Part shown: piece after piece, positions 1-7,746 of the stretch
Numbering within the stretch: the stretch's first letter is position 1
Layout of the letters: each line of letters begins with the position of its first letter
Source of the DNA: Cloacibacterium caeni
GTDB taxonomy: Bacteria > Bacteroidota > Bacteroidia > Flavobacteriales > Weeksellaceae
DNA: 64,000 nt
Assembly (NCBI RefSeq): GCF_907163105.1
Contig: NZ_OU015321.1
Span: 992,001-1,056,000 of the forward strand
Reading direction: 5' to 3'
Notes under the pieces: model-generated
Database searches by the model: none
What the model was told of the DNA's origin: nothing
What the model saw: the letters and a program-made list of their open reading frames with translations, nothing else
Translations under genes and position numbers: made by a program

Positions 1-1
1 G

Positions 2-1003
2 GACATTTCCAACGGGCTTCGCAGTGCCACAGGAAACCTGAATCATTTAGGGATAAAAACAGCACCTTCCAAATCTTCTATTAGCTACCAGAATGGAAAA
101 CGAGATGCAGATTTGTTTAAAGACGTGTATTTCAAACTATTAGAACAATTAGGACAGCACACGAAAGAAAGACGGATAAAACTCAAAATAAAAGTTCCTG
201 TCTATTTATTAGATTCTACCCTTATTTCTCTATGCCTGTCTTTGTTCGATTGGGCAACATATCGAACTAAAAAAGGAGCCGTGAAAATGCATACCTTACT
301 TGAATATGACGGGAAACTTCCTGTTTATGTGAATATTACCAAAGGAAGTGTTGCTGATAACAAGGGAGCGGAAAACATTCCTTTGGAAAAGGGAGCAGTC
401 ATTGTTGCAGACCGATTCTATAACGATTTTCCAATGCTCTCTATTTGGGACAGCAAAGGTGTTTTCTTCGTAATAAGACATAAAGAAAATCTGAAATTTG
501 AAACTTTACAGGAACGAGAACTTCCACCAAAAGGAGCTCAAAGCATCCTAAAAGACGAAGAAATAGTACTCTCAAATCCTTTATCCAAAGAAAAATATCC
601 AAAAAAATTAAGAAGAGTGGCTATTTGGGATAATGAAAACAAGCAAACCATTGAAATGATTTCCAATAATTTCTCTTGGGCTGCTTCTACCATAGCAGAA
701 TTATACAAGCAAAGATGGCAAATTGAGATCTTTTTTAGAGATATCAAGCAGTTGCTTCACATCAAAACCTTCATTGGAACTTCTGAAAATGCAGTGAAAA
801 TCCAAATCTGGACGGCACTTATCACTATTCTCATTCTGAAATACCTGAAATCCATCGCTAAATATAATTGGCAATTATCAAATCTGGTAGCTTTTATCCG
901 ATTGAATATTTTTGTTAAAATTAATCTTCAATTTTGGCTCGACAAACCATTTGAGCAACCGCCTGAAACCCCCAAAAACTATTATCAAGGGGTTCTTTTT
1001 TGA
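2..1003 (+). CDS. IS4-family transposase, partial at left edge
   Basis: The open frame enters from the left edge, so the N-terminus is missing; about 333 codons are visible. The DDE catalytic set can be read directly: the first Asp in LLDST (codon near 212), the second Asp in VIVADRF (near 410), and the Glu in the block YKQRWQIEIFFRDIK (Glu near 725). That block fits the Y-(2)-R-(3)-E-(6)-K signature that defines IS4-type transposases. The visible N-terminal part resembles the DUF4372-type lead of flavobacterial IS4 elements. The product cuts and re-inserts its own element. The right end of the element should lie between 1003 and the neighbouring methyltransferase end at 1093; I cannot fix the terminal repeat because the left end is outside the window. 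Confidence 0.9.
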   Translation, partial: DISNGLRSATGNLNHLGIKTAPSKSSISYQNGKRDADLFKDVYFKLLEQLGQHTKERRIKLKIKVPVYLLDSTLISLCLSLFDWATYRTKKGAVKMHTLLEYDGKLPVYVNITKGSVADNKGAENIPLEKGAVIVADRFYNDFPMLSIWDSKGVFFVIRHKENLKFETLQERELPPKGAQSILKDEEIVLSNPLSKEKYPKKLRRVAIWDNENKQTIEMISNNFSWAASTIAELYKQRWQIEIFFRDIKQLLHIKTFIGTSENAVKIQIWTALITILILKYLKSIAKYNWQLSNLVAFIRLNIFVKINLQFWLDKPFEQPPETPKNYYQGVLF

Positions 1004-1092
1004 AATTAAATGTAAAGCTAAATGTAAAATAGGTATTTAGGCTGTTTCTATTTTTAATAATTTTTATTTAGGACAGTATTGCAAAATAATCA
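1004..1092. other. Probable right end of the IS element
   Basis: This 89-bp spacer separates the transposase stop from the methyltransferase stop. It has a 10-bp direct repeat (taaatgtaaa) close to the stop and no gene. The IS terminus is expected here, but its exact base cannot be set without the other end. Confidence 0.4.
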
Positions 1093-1893
1093 TTAATTTG
1101 AAAATTCCTTATTCATCGCCTTTATAGAGAAGACTAAAGGCACTTTTTTATCAAATTTACTGATTCTATACTTCCCTTTTTCTACTTCTACAGTGTGTTT
1201 AAAACATGCATACGGTGACCAATCGTATTCTAGAAAGTGTTTAAACTCCAAATTTTGGTTGATTAAACTTTGAAATACTTCAGAAAGTGCATGATTCCAC
1301 ATGACATATTCTTGAGTAATCGCCGCATCTTTATCTGCATAAGTTCCTTCGTAGGTTTCTACAATAGGTTCTGATGATTGGTAATCATAAGCAATTTTGG
1401 TAAAATCATCATCAAACATCCAAATTACAGGATGAAACTCTACCATGATGAATTCGCCATTGGGTTTAAGAAAATGCTGAATTATTTTTGCCCATTTTTC
1501 TAAATCTGGAAGCCAACCAATCACACCATAAGTGGTAAAAATGATGTCAAATTTCTCCTCTAAAACATTTGGTAAATCATATACATTCGATTCTATAAAG
1601 TTGACATCCACTCCACATTTTTCGGCCAATATTCTGGCTTCAACAATGGCTTTGTCTGATAAATCTACTGCAGTAACTTCGGCTCCCATTCTTGCCAAAG
1701 AAATAGAATCTTGACCAAAATGACATTGCAAATGCAGCATTTTCTTTCCTTTAATATCTCCTAAAAGGTCCAATTCTGGCTCATTGAGAGAAGTTCTTCC
1801 TGCAATAAATTCATCTACAAAATAGAAATCAGATTTTAAGTGATAATCTACTTTTGCGTTCCAAGAATTTTTATTGATATTGATATAATCCAT
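1093..1893 (-). CDS. Class I SAM-dependent methyltransferase
   Basis: A 266-aa soluble protein with a Rossmann-type methyltransferase core. The SAM-binding motif I is degenerate (MLHLQCHFGQDSISLARMG, around residues 51-69) and is followed by the acidic loop AVDLSDKAI. A post-I region (DIIFTTYGVIGWLPD) completes the fold. The Cys/His in place of the usual DxGxGxG glycines is typical of a methyltransferase_11/25-like branch often annotated without a known substrate. The gene is monocistronic, with a -7 box just upstream at 1910-1917. The substrate cannot be told from sequence. Confidence 0.85.
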   Translation of the reverse strand: MDYININKNSWNAKVDYHLKSDFYFVDEFIAGRTSLNEPELDLLGDIKGKKMLHLQCHFGQDSISLARMGAEVTAVDLSDKAIVEARILAEKCGVDVNFIESNVYDLPNVLEEKFDIIFTTYGVIGWLPDLEKWAKIIQHFLKPNGEFIMVEFHPVIWMFDDDFTKIAYDYQSSEPIVETYEGTYADKDAAITQEYVMWNHALSEVFQSLINQNLEFKHFLEYDWSPYACFKHTVEVEKGKYRISKFDKKVPLVFSIKAMNKEFSN

Positions 1894-1909
1894 TGTTTTT
1901 TAATTTGTT

Positions 1910-1917
1910 CAAAGATA
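1910..1917 (-). promoter_or_regulatory. -7 box of the methyltransferase gene
   Basis: The minus strand reads TATCTTTG, an exact match to the Bacteroidota -7 consensus TAnnTTTG, 16 bp before the ATG. No good -33 TTG is visible at the usual spacing. Confidence 0.55.
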
Positions 1918-2034
1918 AATTAAATGCACAAATCCTATAATGTTTTAATTTAATTTTGTAACTTTAATGGGTGATAATAAAATAATTTTGTAATCACAAC
2001 AACCAAACAATATTAATCACTAAATACCAAAATT

Positions 2035-2316
2035 ATGAAAAACAGTTCTAAATTATTGGCACTTTTAGGTCTTGGAGCGCTTGCTTTTTGGAGATATAAA
2101 AAAGCAACTCCTGAAGAAAAACAAAAAGTTAACGACCTATTGAATAACGCAAAAGACAACCTTAACAAATACGGTAATGATTTAAAATCTAAAGCCGAAG
2201 AATTAAAAGGAAAAGCGGAAGAAAAATTCAATGATTTAAAATCTCAAGCGGAAACCAAAATGGAAGAAGCAAAAGAGACAGTAGAAGAAAAAGTAGAAAA
2301 CGCTCCACAAGCATAA
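2035..2316 (+). CDS. Small YtxH-like helical protein
   Basis: A 93-aa protein. An N-terminal hydrophobic segment (residues 6-19) is followed by WRYKKA and then a long, highly charged Lys/Glu amphipathic helix with repeated KxxAEE/KLxxxAEE units, as in YtxH or LEA/apolipoprotein-like stress proteins. It is likely anchored in the inner membrane with the helix in the cytoplasm or periplasm. The function is unknown; YtxH family members are general-stress proteins in Firmicutes. It is transcribed alone and ends at a strong shared terminator with hisS. Two copies of TAATTTTGTAA (1951 and 1983) upstream are possible -7 boxes. Confidence 0.75.
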   Translation: MKNSSKLLALLGLGALAFWRYKKATPEEKQKVNDLLNNAKDNLNKYGNDLKSKAEELKGKAEEKFNDLKSQAETKMEEAKETVEEKVENAPQA

Positions 2317-2318
2317 AC

Positions 2319-2348
2319 AAAAAAGCCATCTTTACGATGGCTTTTTTT
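2319..2348. terminator. Bidirectional terminator between YtxH-like gene and hisS
   Basis: The stem aaaaaagccatc / gatggctttttt has a 5-nt loop. It has an A-run on one side and a T-run on the other, so it can serve both convergent genes. Confidence 0.85.
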
Positions 2349-3690
2349 ATGATAAGAACTCTTCAATTTTCATTGCTTTTTGTTCACCTGAAGTTAAATT
2401 TTTGATGGTGATATTTCCTTCTGCAATTTCTTGTTCGCCAAGGAAAATAAGATTTTCTATGCCTTTCTTTTCAGCGTAGGCAAATTGTTTTTTAAGTTTA
2501 GCACTTTCAGGGTAAATTTCTGCAGCGATTCCTTTTTCACGAAGTTTGGCTAAAACCTTCATGGCTTCTGATGCTTCTTTTTCTCCGTAATTGGCAAAAA
2601 GATATTCTATTTTTCTTTCAGAATTTTGTGGGAAAAGATTCAGTTCTTCTATCACGAGATAAATTCTATCCAAGCCAAAAGAAATTCCAATTCCTGGAAT
2701 ATTTTTCACTCCGAAAACTTCAGTAAGATTGTTGTATCTACCACCGCCACCAATGGAACCCATTTCTACACCTTGTGCTTTTACCTCAAAAATAGCACCT
2801 GTATAATAGTCTAAACCTCGCGCTAAAGTAATGTTGAAAACCAACTCATCTTCTATGCCTAGTTTTTTACAATTTTCTAAAACAAATTCTAGTTCTTCTA
2901 CTCCACTTTTCCCGATTTCTACATTGGCAAAATTGGTTTTAAGAATTTCTAAAACTTCAGCTTGAGGTTTATTATCAAAAAGGAAACTTAGTTTTTCTAT
3001 CGCTTCATCAGAAATATTTTTTTCTTGAAGTTCTTTTACTACTCCATCTTTTCCGATTTTGTCTAATTTATCCAAAGCCACTGTAAAATCAATCAATTGC
3101 TCAGAAATGTTGGCAAATTCTGCCAATCCAGAAAGGATTTTACGATTGTTGATATGGATTTTTACAGGAATTTGTAATTCTTTGAAAGACTTCAAATATA
3201 ACTGAACCAATTCTACTTCTTGCCAAAGACTTTCTGAACCAACTACATCTGCATCGCACTGATAAAACTCTCTGAAACGCCCTTTTTGCGGACGATCTGC
3301 TCTCCAAACTGGTTGGATTTGATAACGTTTAAAAGGAAAAGTAAGCGTTCCTTGATTCATGGCAACAAAACGTGCAAAAGGAACGGTTAAATCATATCTT
3401 AAAGCTTTTTCTGAAATCTGAGCGATGAGCTTTTGAGAATTTTTAGCATTCCAATCTTCCTCTTTTGTTTTCGCAGCGTAATCTCCGGAATTAAGGATTT
3501 TAAAAATCAATCGGTCTCCTTCTTCTCCGTATTTCCCCGTCAAAGTAGATAAATTTTCAAAACTTGGTGTTTCCAAAGGTTGGAATCCAAACAATTCAAA
3601 ATTCTTCTGTAAAGTATTGATAATGTATTTTCTGCGATAAACTTCCTGCGCGGTAAAATCTCTGGTTCCTTTCGCTAAACTTGGCTTCAT
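2347..3690 (-). CDS. hisS: Histidyl-tRNA synthetase
   Basis: A 447-aa class II aminoacyl-tRNA synthetase that charges tRNA-His. Motif 2 is seen as [13 protein letters not shown] (residues ~141-153). The histidine-A signature is [15 protein letters not shown], and motif 3 includes [11 protein letters not shown]. An anticodon-binding HGTP-type domain fills the last ~95 residues. Length and motif order are normal for bacterial HisS. The gene stands alone, bounded by a terminator at its 3' end and by a degenerate heptad repeat directly upstream of its start (3698-3725). Confidence 0.97.
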   Translation of the reverse strand: MKPSLAKGTRDFTAQEVYRRKYIINTLQKNFELFGFQPLETPSFENLSTLTGKYGEEGDRLIFKILNSGDYAAKTKEEDWNAKNSQKLIAQISEKALRYDLTVPFARFVAMNQGTLTFPFKRYQIQPVWRADRPQKGRFREFYQCDADVVGSESLWQEVELVQLYLKSFKELQIPVKIHINNRKILSGLAEFANISEQLIDFTVALDKLDKIGKDGVVKELQEKNISDEAIEKLSFLFDNKPQAEVLEILKTNFANVEIGKSGVEELEFVLENCKKLGIEDELVFNITLARGLDYYTGAIFEVKAQGVEMGSIGGGGRYNNLTEVFGVKNIPGIGISFGLDRIYLVIEELNLFPQNSERKIEYLFANYGEKEASEAMKVLAKLREKGIAAEIYPESAKLKKQFAYAEKKGIENLIFLGEQEIAEGNITIKNLTSGEQKAMKIEEFLS

Positions 3691-3697
3691 TTTTTAT

Positions 3698-3725
3698 GAG
3701 TAATTGGTAATGAGTAATAAGTAAT
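3698..3725. repeat. Degenerate 7-bp tandem repeat (GAGTAAT-type)
   Basis: Four consecutive heptamers are seen: gagtaat, tggtaat, gagtaat, aagtaat. They lie in the hisS leader. The same 7-bp periodicity recurs in several other places in this window. Confidence 0.75.
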
Positions 3726-3738
3726 TTAAAAATTTATG

Positions 3739-3746
3739 CAAAAATA
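3739..3746 (-). promoter_or_regulatory. -7 box of hisS
   Basis: The minus strand reads TATTTTTG (consensus TAnnTTTG), 48 bp before the hisS ATG. It is flanked on both sides by heptad repeats. Confidence 0.5.
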
Positions 3747-3760
3747 ACGATTTTAAAACA

Positions 3761-3788
3761 ATTACTCATTGCTTATTGTTCATTGCTC
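3761..3788. repeat. Degenerate 7-bp tandem repeat overlapping the acetyltransferase 3' end
   Basis: Four consecutive heptamers are seen: attactc, attgctt, attgttc, attgctc. The repeat runs through the stop codon of the acetyltransferase gene, so the last few residues of that protein are encoded by repeat DNA. Confidence 0.75.
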
Positions 3789-4270
3789 ATTTCTTTCAGC
3801 ATCCAAAGATTACAACCATCATGACCTGTATTTCCGAGTGGTTGATTCAGGTATTGGAAACCTTGTTTTTCGTAAATGGAAACAGCGGTAGAAAACTCTG
3901 GAATGCTTTCTAAATATATCTGAGAATACCCCAATTCCTGAGCGGTTTCTATGGTTTGTTCTAACAATAATCTGCCAATTCCTTTTCCTCTTCCTTCATT
4001 AGAAATATAGAATTTCACGAGTTCTGTACAACCTTCTGGTAAATTTTCGGTGGGGAAAATTCCGCAACAGCCTACGATTTCATCATCTGCTTCTGCTACC
4101 CAAAGTTGAGATTTAGGTGTTTGAAAAAGCGAGAATAAATCATCTGTTGTAGGGTCTGTATATACGGTTCCTGCGGTACATTTTACTTCGAAATCATGGA
4201 AACAACTTCTGATGATTTTGGCTAAAATAGCGTTGTCTGATGGTTGAATAGGTCTGATATTGATTTTCAT
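3773..4270 (-). CDS. GNAT family N-acetyltransferase
   Basis: A 165-aa single-domain acetyltransferase that transfers an acetyl group from acetyl-CoA. The acetyl-CoA-binding motif A is seen as GRGKGIGRLLLEQTIETA (residues ~94-111), preceded by the beta-4 strand KFYISNE. A conserved NxG/Y region near the C-terminus (AVSIYEKQGFQYL) matches motif B. The substrate is unknown. The last residues (MSNEQ) fall inside a 7-bp tandem repeat, so this end may vary between strains. Confidence 0.88.
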   Translation of the reverse strand: MKINIRPIQPSDNAILAKIIRSCFHDFEVKCTAGTVYTDPTTDDLFSLFQTPKSQLWVAEADDEIVGCCGIFPTENLPEGCTELVKFYISNEGRGKGIGRLLLEQTIETAQELGYSQIYLESIPEFSTAVSIYEKQGFQYLNQPLGNTGHDGCNLWMLKEMSNEQ

Positions 4271-4311
4271 ATTTCAAAAATAGTGAAAATTATTTCTAAA
4301 TATTTTGATTT

Positions 4312-4319
4312 CAAAAATA
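4312..4319 (-). promoter_or_regulatory. Candidate -7 box of the GNAT gene
   Basis: TATTTTTG on the minus strand, 42 bp before the ATG. A second copy (4275-4282) is too close to the start to serve unless the transcript is leaderless. Confidence 0.4.
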
Positions 4320-4414
4320 CGCAAAGATTTTATAATGTTATGACTATTGAAAGTAAGCAAAGATTTACTTGCTTTGGCAAATTCATCAAGCTAGTATTTA
4401 CAATTTTTCTAATT

Positions 4415-4755
4415 TTTTTGTCATTCTGAATGAAATTTTGAGAAGCATTATGCAATGAAGAATCTAACTCGTAGTATATTATCAAAAAACTTGTAAATAA
4501 TTCAATTATAGCAAAATACGCAAAGGCGCAATTAAAATTTTCATTAAAATTGTTTTTAAGGCGCAAGAAAATCAAAGATTTTCAATTTTAATACAGACGA
4601 AGTCTGTGAAAACTTTGCGTCTTAAAAACGCAATCATTTGAAAAAAATTATTTTGCGTCTTTGCGTTTAAATTTTATATAATGACTAGAGCTTAATCTAA
4701 TTAAAATCAATTAAGATTTTTCGACTCCACTTCGTTGCGCTCAAAATGACAAAAA
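4415..4755. repeat. 341-bp inverted-repeat (MITE-like) intergenic element
   Basis: The 551-bp gene-free spacer between the GNAT gene and ssb holds a fold-back element. Its outer ends are TTTTTGTCATTCTGA (4415-4429) and TCAAAATGACAAAAA (4741-4755), inverted repeats with one mismatch over 15 bp. Nested inside are acgcaaaggcgcaa (4518-4531) and ttgcgtctttgcgt (4653-4666), again inverted with one mismatch, and a small cagac/gtctg hairpin near 4595. It has no coding capacity. Open frames across it are short and unrelated to any family I know. Confidence 0.6.
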
Positions 4756-4767
4756 TTTTACAAATAG

Positions 4768-4797
4768 AAAAAAGCCTTGCCAAAAAATGACAAGGCT
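4768..4797 (-). terminator. ssb terminator
   Basis: The minus-strand stem agccttg/caaggct is followed by a T-run. It lies just downstream of the ssb stop codon. Confidence 0.75.
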
Positions 4798-4821
4798 GTA
4801 ATTTCATTTGTGTGTTCTCCT

Positions 4822-5151
4822 TTATTTAGTTCCTAGAAGCAAAAGTTCTTCTACTCTAATTTCGGTGATGTAGCGTTTTTGTCCGTCTTTATCATCATAC
4901 GTTCTGTAGGTAAGTTTTCCTTCGATGGCAATTTCTTTTCCTTTTTGCACGTATTTTTGAAAAATCTCTGCAGTTTTACCAAAAGCAACCAAATTGTGCC
5001 ATTGAGTTTCTTCTACTTTTTCGCCAAGAGAATTGGTGTAATAATCGTTGGTTGCTAATGAAACTGTAGCTTTCATTCCTTTTTCGAAATTTACGATTTC
5101 TACTTCTTTTCCGGTGTGACCAATAAGCGTCACTTTGTTTCTTAAAGACAT
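4822..5151 (-). CDS. ssb: Single-stranded DNA-binding protein, short form without acidic tail
   Basis: A 109-aa protein consisting of one OB fold. It starts MSLRNKVTLIGHTGKEVEI and carries the conserved TQWHNLVAFGKTAEIFQKYVQKG block and the YITEIRVEE strand. It should coat single-stranded DNA. It ends at LLLLGTK and so lacks both the flexible linker and the acidic DDDIPF-like tip through which the usual replicative SSB recruits partner proteins. Flavobacteria commonly carry a second, longer SSB elsewhere, so this is probably an accessory paralogue (inference). It is transcribed alone, and its upstream region carries short direct repeats (5241-5283). Confidence 0.9.
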   Translation of the reverse strand: MSLRNKVTLIGHTGKEVEIVNFEKGMKATVSLATNDYYTNSLGEKVEETQWHNLVAFGKTAEIFQKYVQKGKEIAIEGKLTYRTYDDKDGQKRYITEIRVEELLLLGTK

Positions 5152-5344
5152 AATAATAAATTTTAAATTAAACGTTAGAAACGAGTCGTTCTGTATTTCC
5201 CTCGAATCTCTGTGGCAAAGTTGTGACGAAAGCGAAATATTAGTCGGTATTTAGTCATTTATATCCGTTTGTAGTCGTTTGTACGAGTTTTTACAATTGA
5301 AAATCAATTATTTATATGTTTTTTAAATTTTTGTGATTATTGTG
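5152..5344. promoter_or_regulatory. ssb upstream region with short iterated motifs
   Basis: The TAGTC motif occurs at 5241, 5252 and 5272, and CGTTTGTA occurs twice 10 bp apart (5266 and 5276). The roughly helical spacing suggests a protein-binding site. No regulator is identified. Confidence 0.3.
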
Positions 5345-5352
5345 TATATTTG
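5345..5352 (+). promoter_or_regulatory. -7 box of the DUF4932 gene
   Basis: The sequence TATATTTG matches the Bacteroidota -7 box. It abuts the left 17-bp inverted repeat, so the transcript would begin inside that repeat. Confidence 0.5.
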
Positions 5353-5353
5353 G

Positions 5354-6459
5354 ATGTTATCGGCAATTTCAGAAAAACAGCGTCAATGAAAGAAAAATTT
5401 TACATTTTAATATTTATTTTATTTTTTTCAAATTTGATTTTTGGACAAAAAGCAAAACTGAATATCTCAATTGATGACAGAATAGAGACACTTTATTCAG
5501 TTGCCTATTTTGACAATTACTTTTTAGTCAACAAACACGCAAATATTTATAAAAATACTCTTGACCAAAAATTAACATCTTTGAAAAATCATCGTGCAGT
5601 TGCATTATTTGATACAATTTCTAAAAAATATAATTTTTCATATTATAGACCTATTGAATGGATACTCCAATATTCAGACTTTCCAAAATTTGAAAAGATT
5701 AAAACCAAATCAGATGCTGAAGATGAAACTATCACCAAAGGAAAAGAATACTTACTTGAAGAGTTTAGAAATGAACTAACCAAATTTAATCAGGACAGTC
5801 TATTTCAAAATTATTTAAAAGCCATCAAACCAATTAATGAAAAAATAATCAATAAAATTTTACAATCTAAAACAATCAGATATTTGCCTGATTATTTAGA
5901 AGATTATTACGGAACAAAACTTTCTTCATACAATCTTATTCTATCGCCATTAATTCATTCGGGAGGTTTTAACGCTGAAATTACTAATCAGAAAGGAGAA
6001 AAAGAAGTTTATGCTGTCATTGGTTCGAATGGAGAAATTGATTTTTATCCTCACTTTGACAACGATTATTTAGAAACAGATATGATTTTGCACGAATTTG
6101 GACATTCATTCGTTAATCCGCTGTCTAAAAAATATGAAAAAGAAATTGAAAATTTACGAACTAAATACTATGACAAAAAACTTGAAAAAAGTGGCAGACA
6201 ACAAGGTTACAGTCAATGGAAATACGTTTTTAATGAAATTTTGCTTCGTGCTATCGTTATAAATATTAGTCGCTCAAAGTTTGGGAAAGAAAAAGCGGAT
6301 AAACTTCTTGAATTTGAGAAAAGTGTCGGATTTGAATTAGTTGAAACAGTGTCAAAAAAACTAAATATTTACGAAACTAACAGAAAAAAATATAAAAAAT
6401 TTGAGGAATTTTATCCTGTATTACTAAATGAATTGAAATAAAGAAACTGCCGATAACAT
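5354..6459. repeat. 17-bp inverted repeats bounding a single gene
   Basis: The left arm atgttatcggcaatttc (5354-5370) and the right arm gaaactgccgataacat (6443-6459) are inverted repeats with 16 of 17 matches. They enclose exactly one gene and are almost flush with its start and stop, which looks like a gene cassette. Confidence 0.7.
5386..6441 (+). CDS. Secreted DUF4932-type zinc metallopeptidase-like protein
   Basis: The start at 5386 (MKEKFYILIFILFFSNLIFG) gives a clean signal peptide. The earlier in-frame ATG at 5350 would add 12 residues encoded by the inverted repeat and spoil it. The mature protein has an HEFGH motif in MILHEFGHSFVNP (residues ~234-246), the HExxH zinc-binding and catalytic motif of gluzincin-type peptidases. 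A later Glu-rich helix (FNEILLRAIV) could supply the third ligand. This pattern matches DUF4932 proteins. The likely role is an exported or periplasmic protease; the substrate is unknown. The gene is isolated between inverted repeats, which suggests horizontal transfer. Confidence 0.8.
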   Translation: MKEKFYILIFILFFSNLIFGQKAKLNISIDDRIETLYSVAYFDNYFLVNKHANIYKNTLDQKLTSLKNHRAVALFDTISKKYNFSYYRPIEWILQYSDFPKFEKIKTKSDAEDETITKGKEYLLEEFRNELTKFNQDSLFQNYLKAIKPINEKIINKILQSKTIRYLPDYLEDYYGTKLSSYNLILSPLIHSGGFNAEITNQKGEKEVYAVIGSNGEIDFYPHFDNDYLETDMILHEFGHSFVNPLSKKYEKEIENLRTKYYDKKLEKSGRQQGYSQWKYVFNEILLRAIVINISRSKFGKEKADKLLEFEKSVGFELVETVSKKLNIYETNRKKYKKFEEFYPVLLNELK

Positions 6460-6529
6460 GATAATTGGTAAAATACTGAGTATAAAACCAACTCCGAAAC
6501 ATTCTAATAAAAATCAAAAATAATATCCG

Positions 6530-6556
6530 TTTACAAACGGATTTTTTTAACTTTAC
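6530..6556 (+). promoter_or_regulatory. Duplicated promoter region, copy 1
   Basis: This 27-bp block is 26/27 identical to 7291-7317. It contains tttacaaacggattt followed by taactttac, a near match to the -7 box. It lies 15 bp before the ATG of the next gene. In this copy ccgtttacaaacgg also forms a small hairpin. Confidence 0.5.
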
Positions 6557-6571
6557 TAAAAACAAATTGTC

Positions 6572-7225
6572 ATGAAAACAATTATCAAAATATTTTCACT
6601 TTGTATTTTTATGACTTCAATAAGTGTTTTTGGATGCAAATGTGAAGATTTAGATATTAAGCAATCATTTAAATATGCTGAGATTGTTTTTATTGGAAAA
6701 ATAAATGACATTAAAAAAGTTGCTTCAGGTTTTAAAACTCTTCAGAATCAATTAAGTAATGTAAGAATAGGAAAAATTTATAAACTTGATTATTATGATG
6801 GTTTATATCTAGAAAATACTTCGGCAACTATATTTTCTTCTCAACTAAGATCTTGTGATTTATTTTTTGACCAAAATAAAGAGTATCTAATATTTGGTTA
6901 CATAGAACCTGACACAGGATTTATCTATTCAGAATATTGTTTTAAAACTAAACCCTTTTCAGAAGTAACTCAAAAAGATTTAGAATTATTAGAAAAACTA
7001 GAGAAAGAGCATGAAATAGAAGTTGAAAAAGCGAATCAAGAGGATAAAGCAATATTTGATTTAAATTATGAAGGAAATGTTCCGAATAAACAAATTGAAA
7101 GACAAAAACGAGATATTGACTTACTGATGCATCAAAATGGATTACTCAAAATCTCTCTCTATTCAGTTTTAGCAATATTAATATTCCTCATCTTCATAAT
7201 TTTTATGAAAAGAAAGCACAAGTAA
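6572..7225 (+). CDS. Secreted NTR/TIMP-like protein with C-terminal membrane anchor
   Basis: A 217-aa protein. A signal peptide (residues 1-~21) ends just before CKCE, the N-terminal Cys-x-Cys typical of netrin/TIMP-like OB domains. It is followed by AEIVFIGKI, the characteristic first strand of that fold. Further cysteines occur in RSCDLFF and SEYCFKT. After a charged coiled-coil-like stretch (residues ~145-185), a hydrophobic segment near 193-212 followed by KRKHK anchors the C-terminus. The function in bacteria is unknown. It shares a duplicated promoter block with the next gene. Confidence 0.65.
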   Translation: MKTIIKIFSLCIFMTSISVFGCKCEDLDIKQSFKYAEIVFIGKINDIKKVASGFKTLQNQLSNVRIGKIYKLDYYDGLYLENTSATIFSSQLRSCDLFFDQNKEYLIFGYIEPDTGFIYSEYCFKTKPFSEVTQKDLELLEKLEKEHEIEVEKANQEDKAIFDLNYEGNVPNKQIERQKRDIDLLMHQNGLLKISLYSVLAILIFLIFIIFMKRKHK

Positions 7226-7290
7226 TAAATTATTTTAAAACTGCGGTATTTAAAAAAATAAAAATAAATCTTTCTTAAAAATATTTTCCC

Positions 7291-7317
7291 TTTACAAACG
7301 GATTTTTTTATCTTTAC
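7291..7317 (+). promoter_or_regulatory. Duplicated promoter region, copy 2
   Basis: This is the second copy of the 27-bp block (26/27 identity with 6530-6556). It lies 14 bp before the ATG of the zinc-ribbon gene, and its -7-like part reads TATCTTTAC. Confidence 0.5.
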
Positions 7318-7331
7318 ATAAAACTAAAACC

Positions 7332-7682
7332 ATGCAAAACTGTCTAGAATGTGGCGAAAAAATCATGGGCAGAATAGATAAGAAATTCTGCAGTGATGCT
7401 TGTAGAAACGCCTTTAACAATAAACAGAACAAAGACCAAACCAACCTTATGCGCAATATTAACAATAAATTGCGCAAGAATTTCAAGATTCTCTCTGAAC
7501 AAAATTTTATAGAAAACAAAGCCAAAACCACTAGAAATAAACTTTCGGTTGCAGGTTTTGATTTCGAATATTTCACCAATATTAAAACCTATAAAAACGG
7601 CGCTCAATATTATTTTGTGTATGATTTTGGGTATAAATTTTTAGAAGATGATTTTATTCTGGTGGTAAAAAAAGAAGTTTAA
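7332..7682 (+). CDS. Small zinc-ribbon protein
   Basis: A 116-aa protein whose N-terminus has two cysteine pairs, CLECG (residues 4-8) and CSDAC (residues ~21-25), spaced as in a treble-clef/zinc-ribbon metal site with the FCSDACRNAF signature. A basic helical region follows, then a C-terminal beta-rich part (YYFVYDFGYKFLEDDFILVV). It is probably a nucleic-acid or protein adaptor. No established function is known to me. It is transcribed from its own copy of a duplicated promoter. Confidence 0.7.
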   Translation: MQNCLECGEKIMGRIDKKFCSDACRNAFNNKQNKDQTNLMRNINNKLRKNFKILSEQNFIENKAKTTRNKLSVAGFDFEYFTNIKTYKNGAQYYFVYDFGYKFLEDDFILVVKKEV

Positions 7683-7696
7683 AAGTCTCCTTTTTA

Positions 7697-7727
7697 TTGA
7701 AAAAGAACCAGATTTTCGCTATATTTG
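7697..7727 (+). promoter_or_regulatory. Promoter of the NfeD-flotillin operon
   Basis: TTG at 7697-7699, a 20-bp spacer and TATATTTG at 7720-7727 match the Bacteroidota TTG-N19-21-TAnnTTTG promoter. The -7 box lies 19 bp before the ATG. Confidence 0.6.
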
Positions 7728-7746
7728 AAAAACTATTTTATTCACT

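Noticed and set aside
4330-4575. 81-aa frame on the minus strand in the GNAT-ssb spacer
   Set aside because: It lies across the inverted-repeat element, has no family resemblance, and its composition follows the repeat.
5356-6457. Inverted repeats around the DUF4932 gene as integron attC sites
   Set aside because: The arms do not match the RYYYAAC/GTTRRRY core sites, and no integrase gene is near; kept only as a cassette-like observation.
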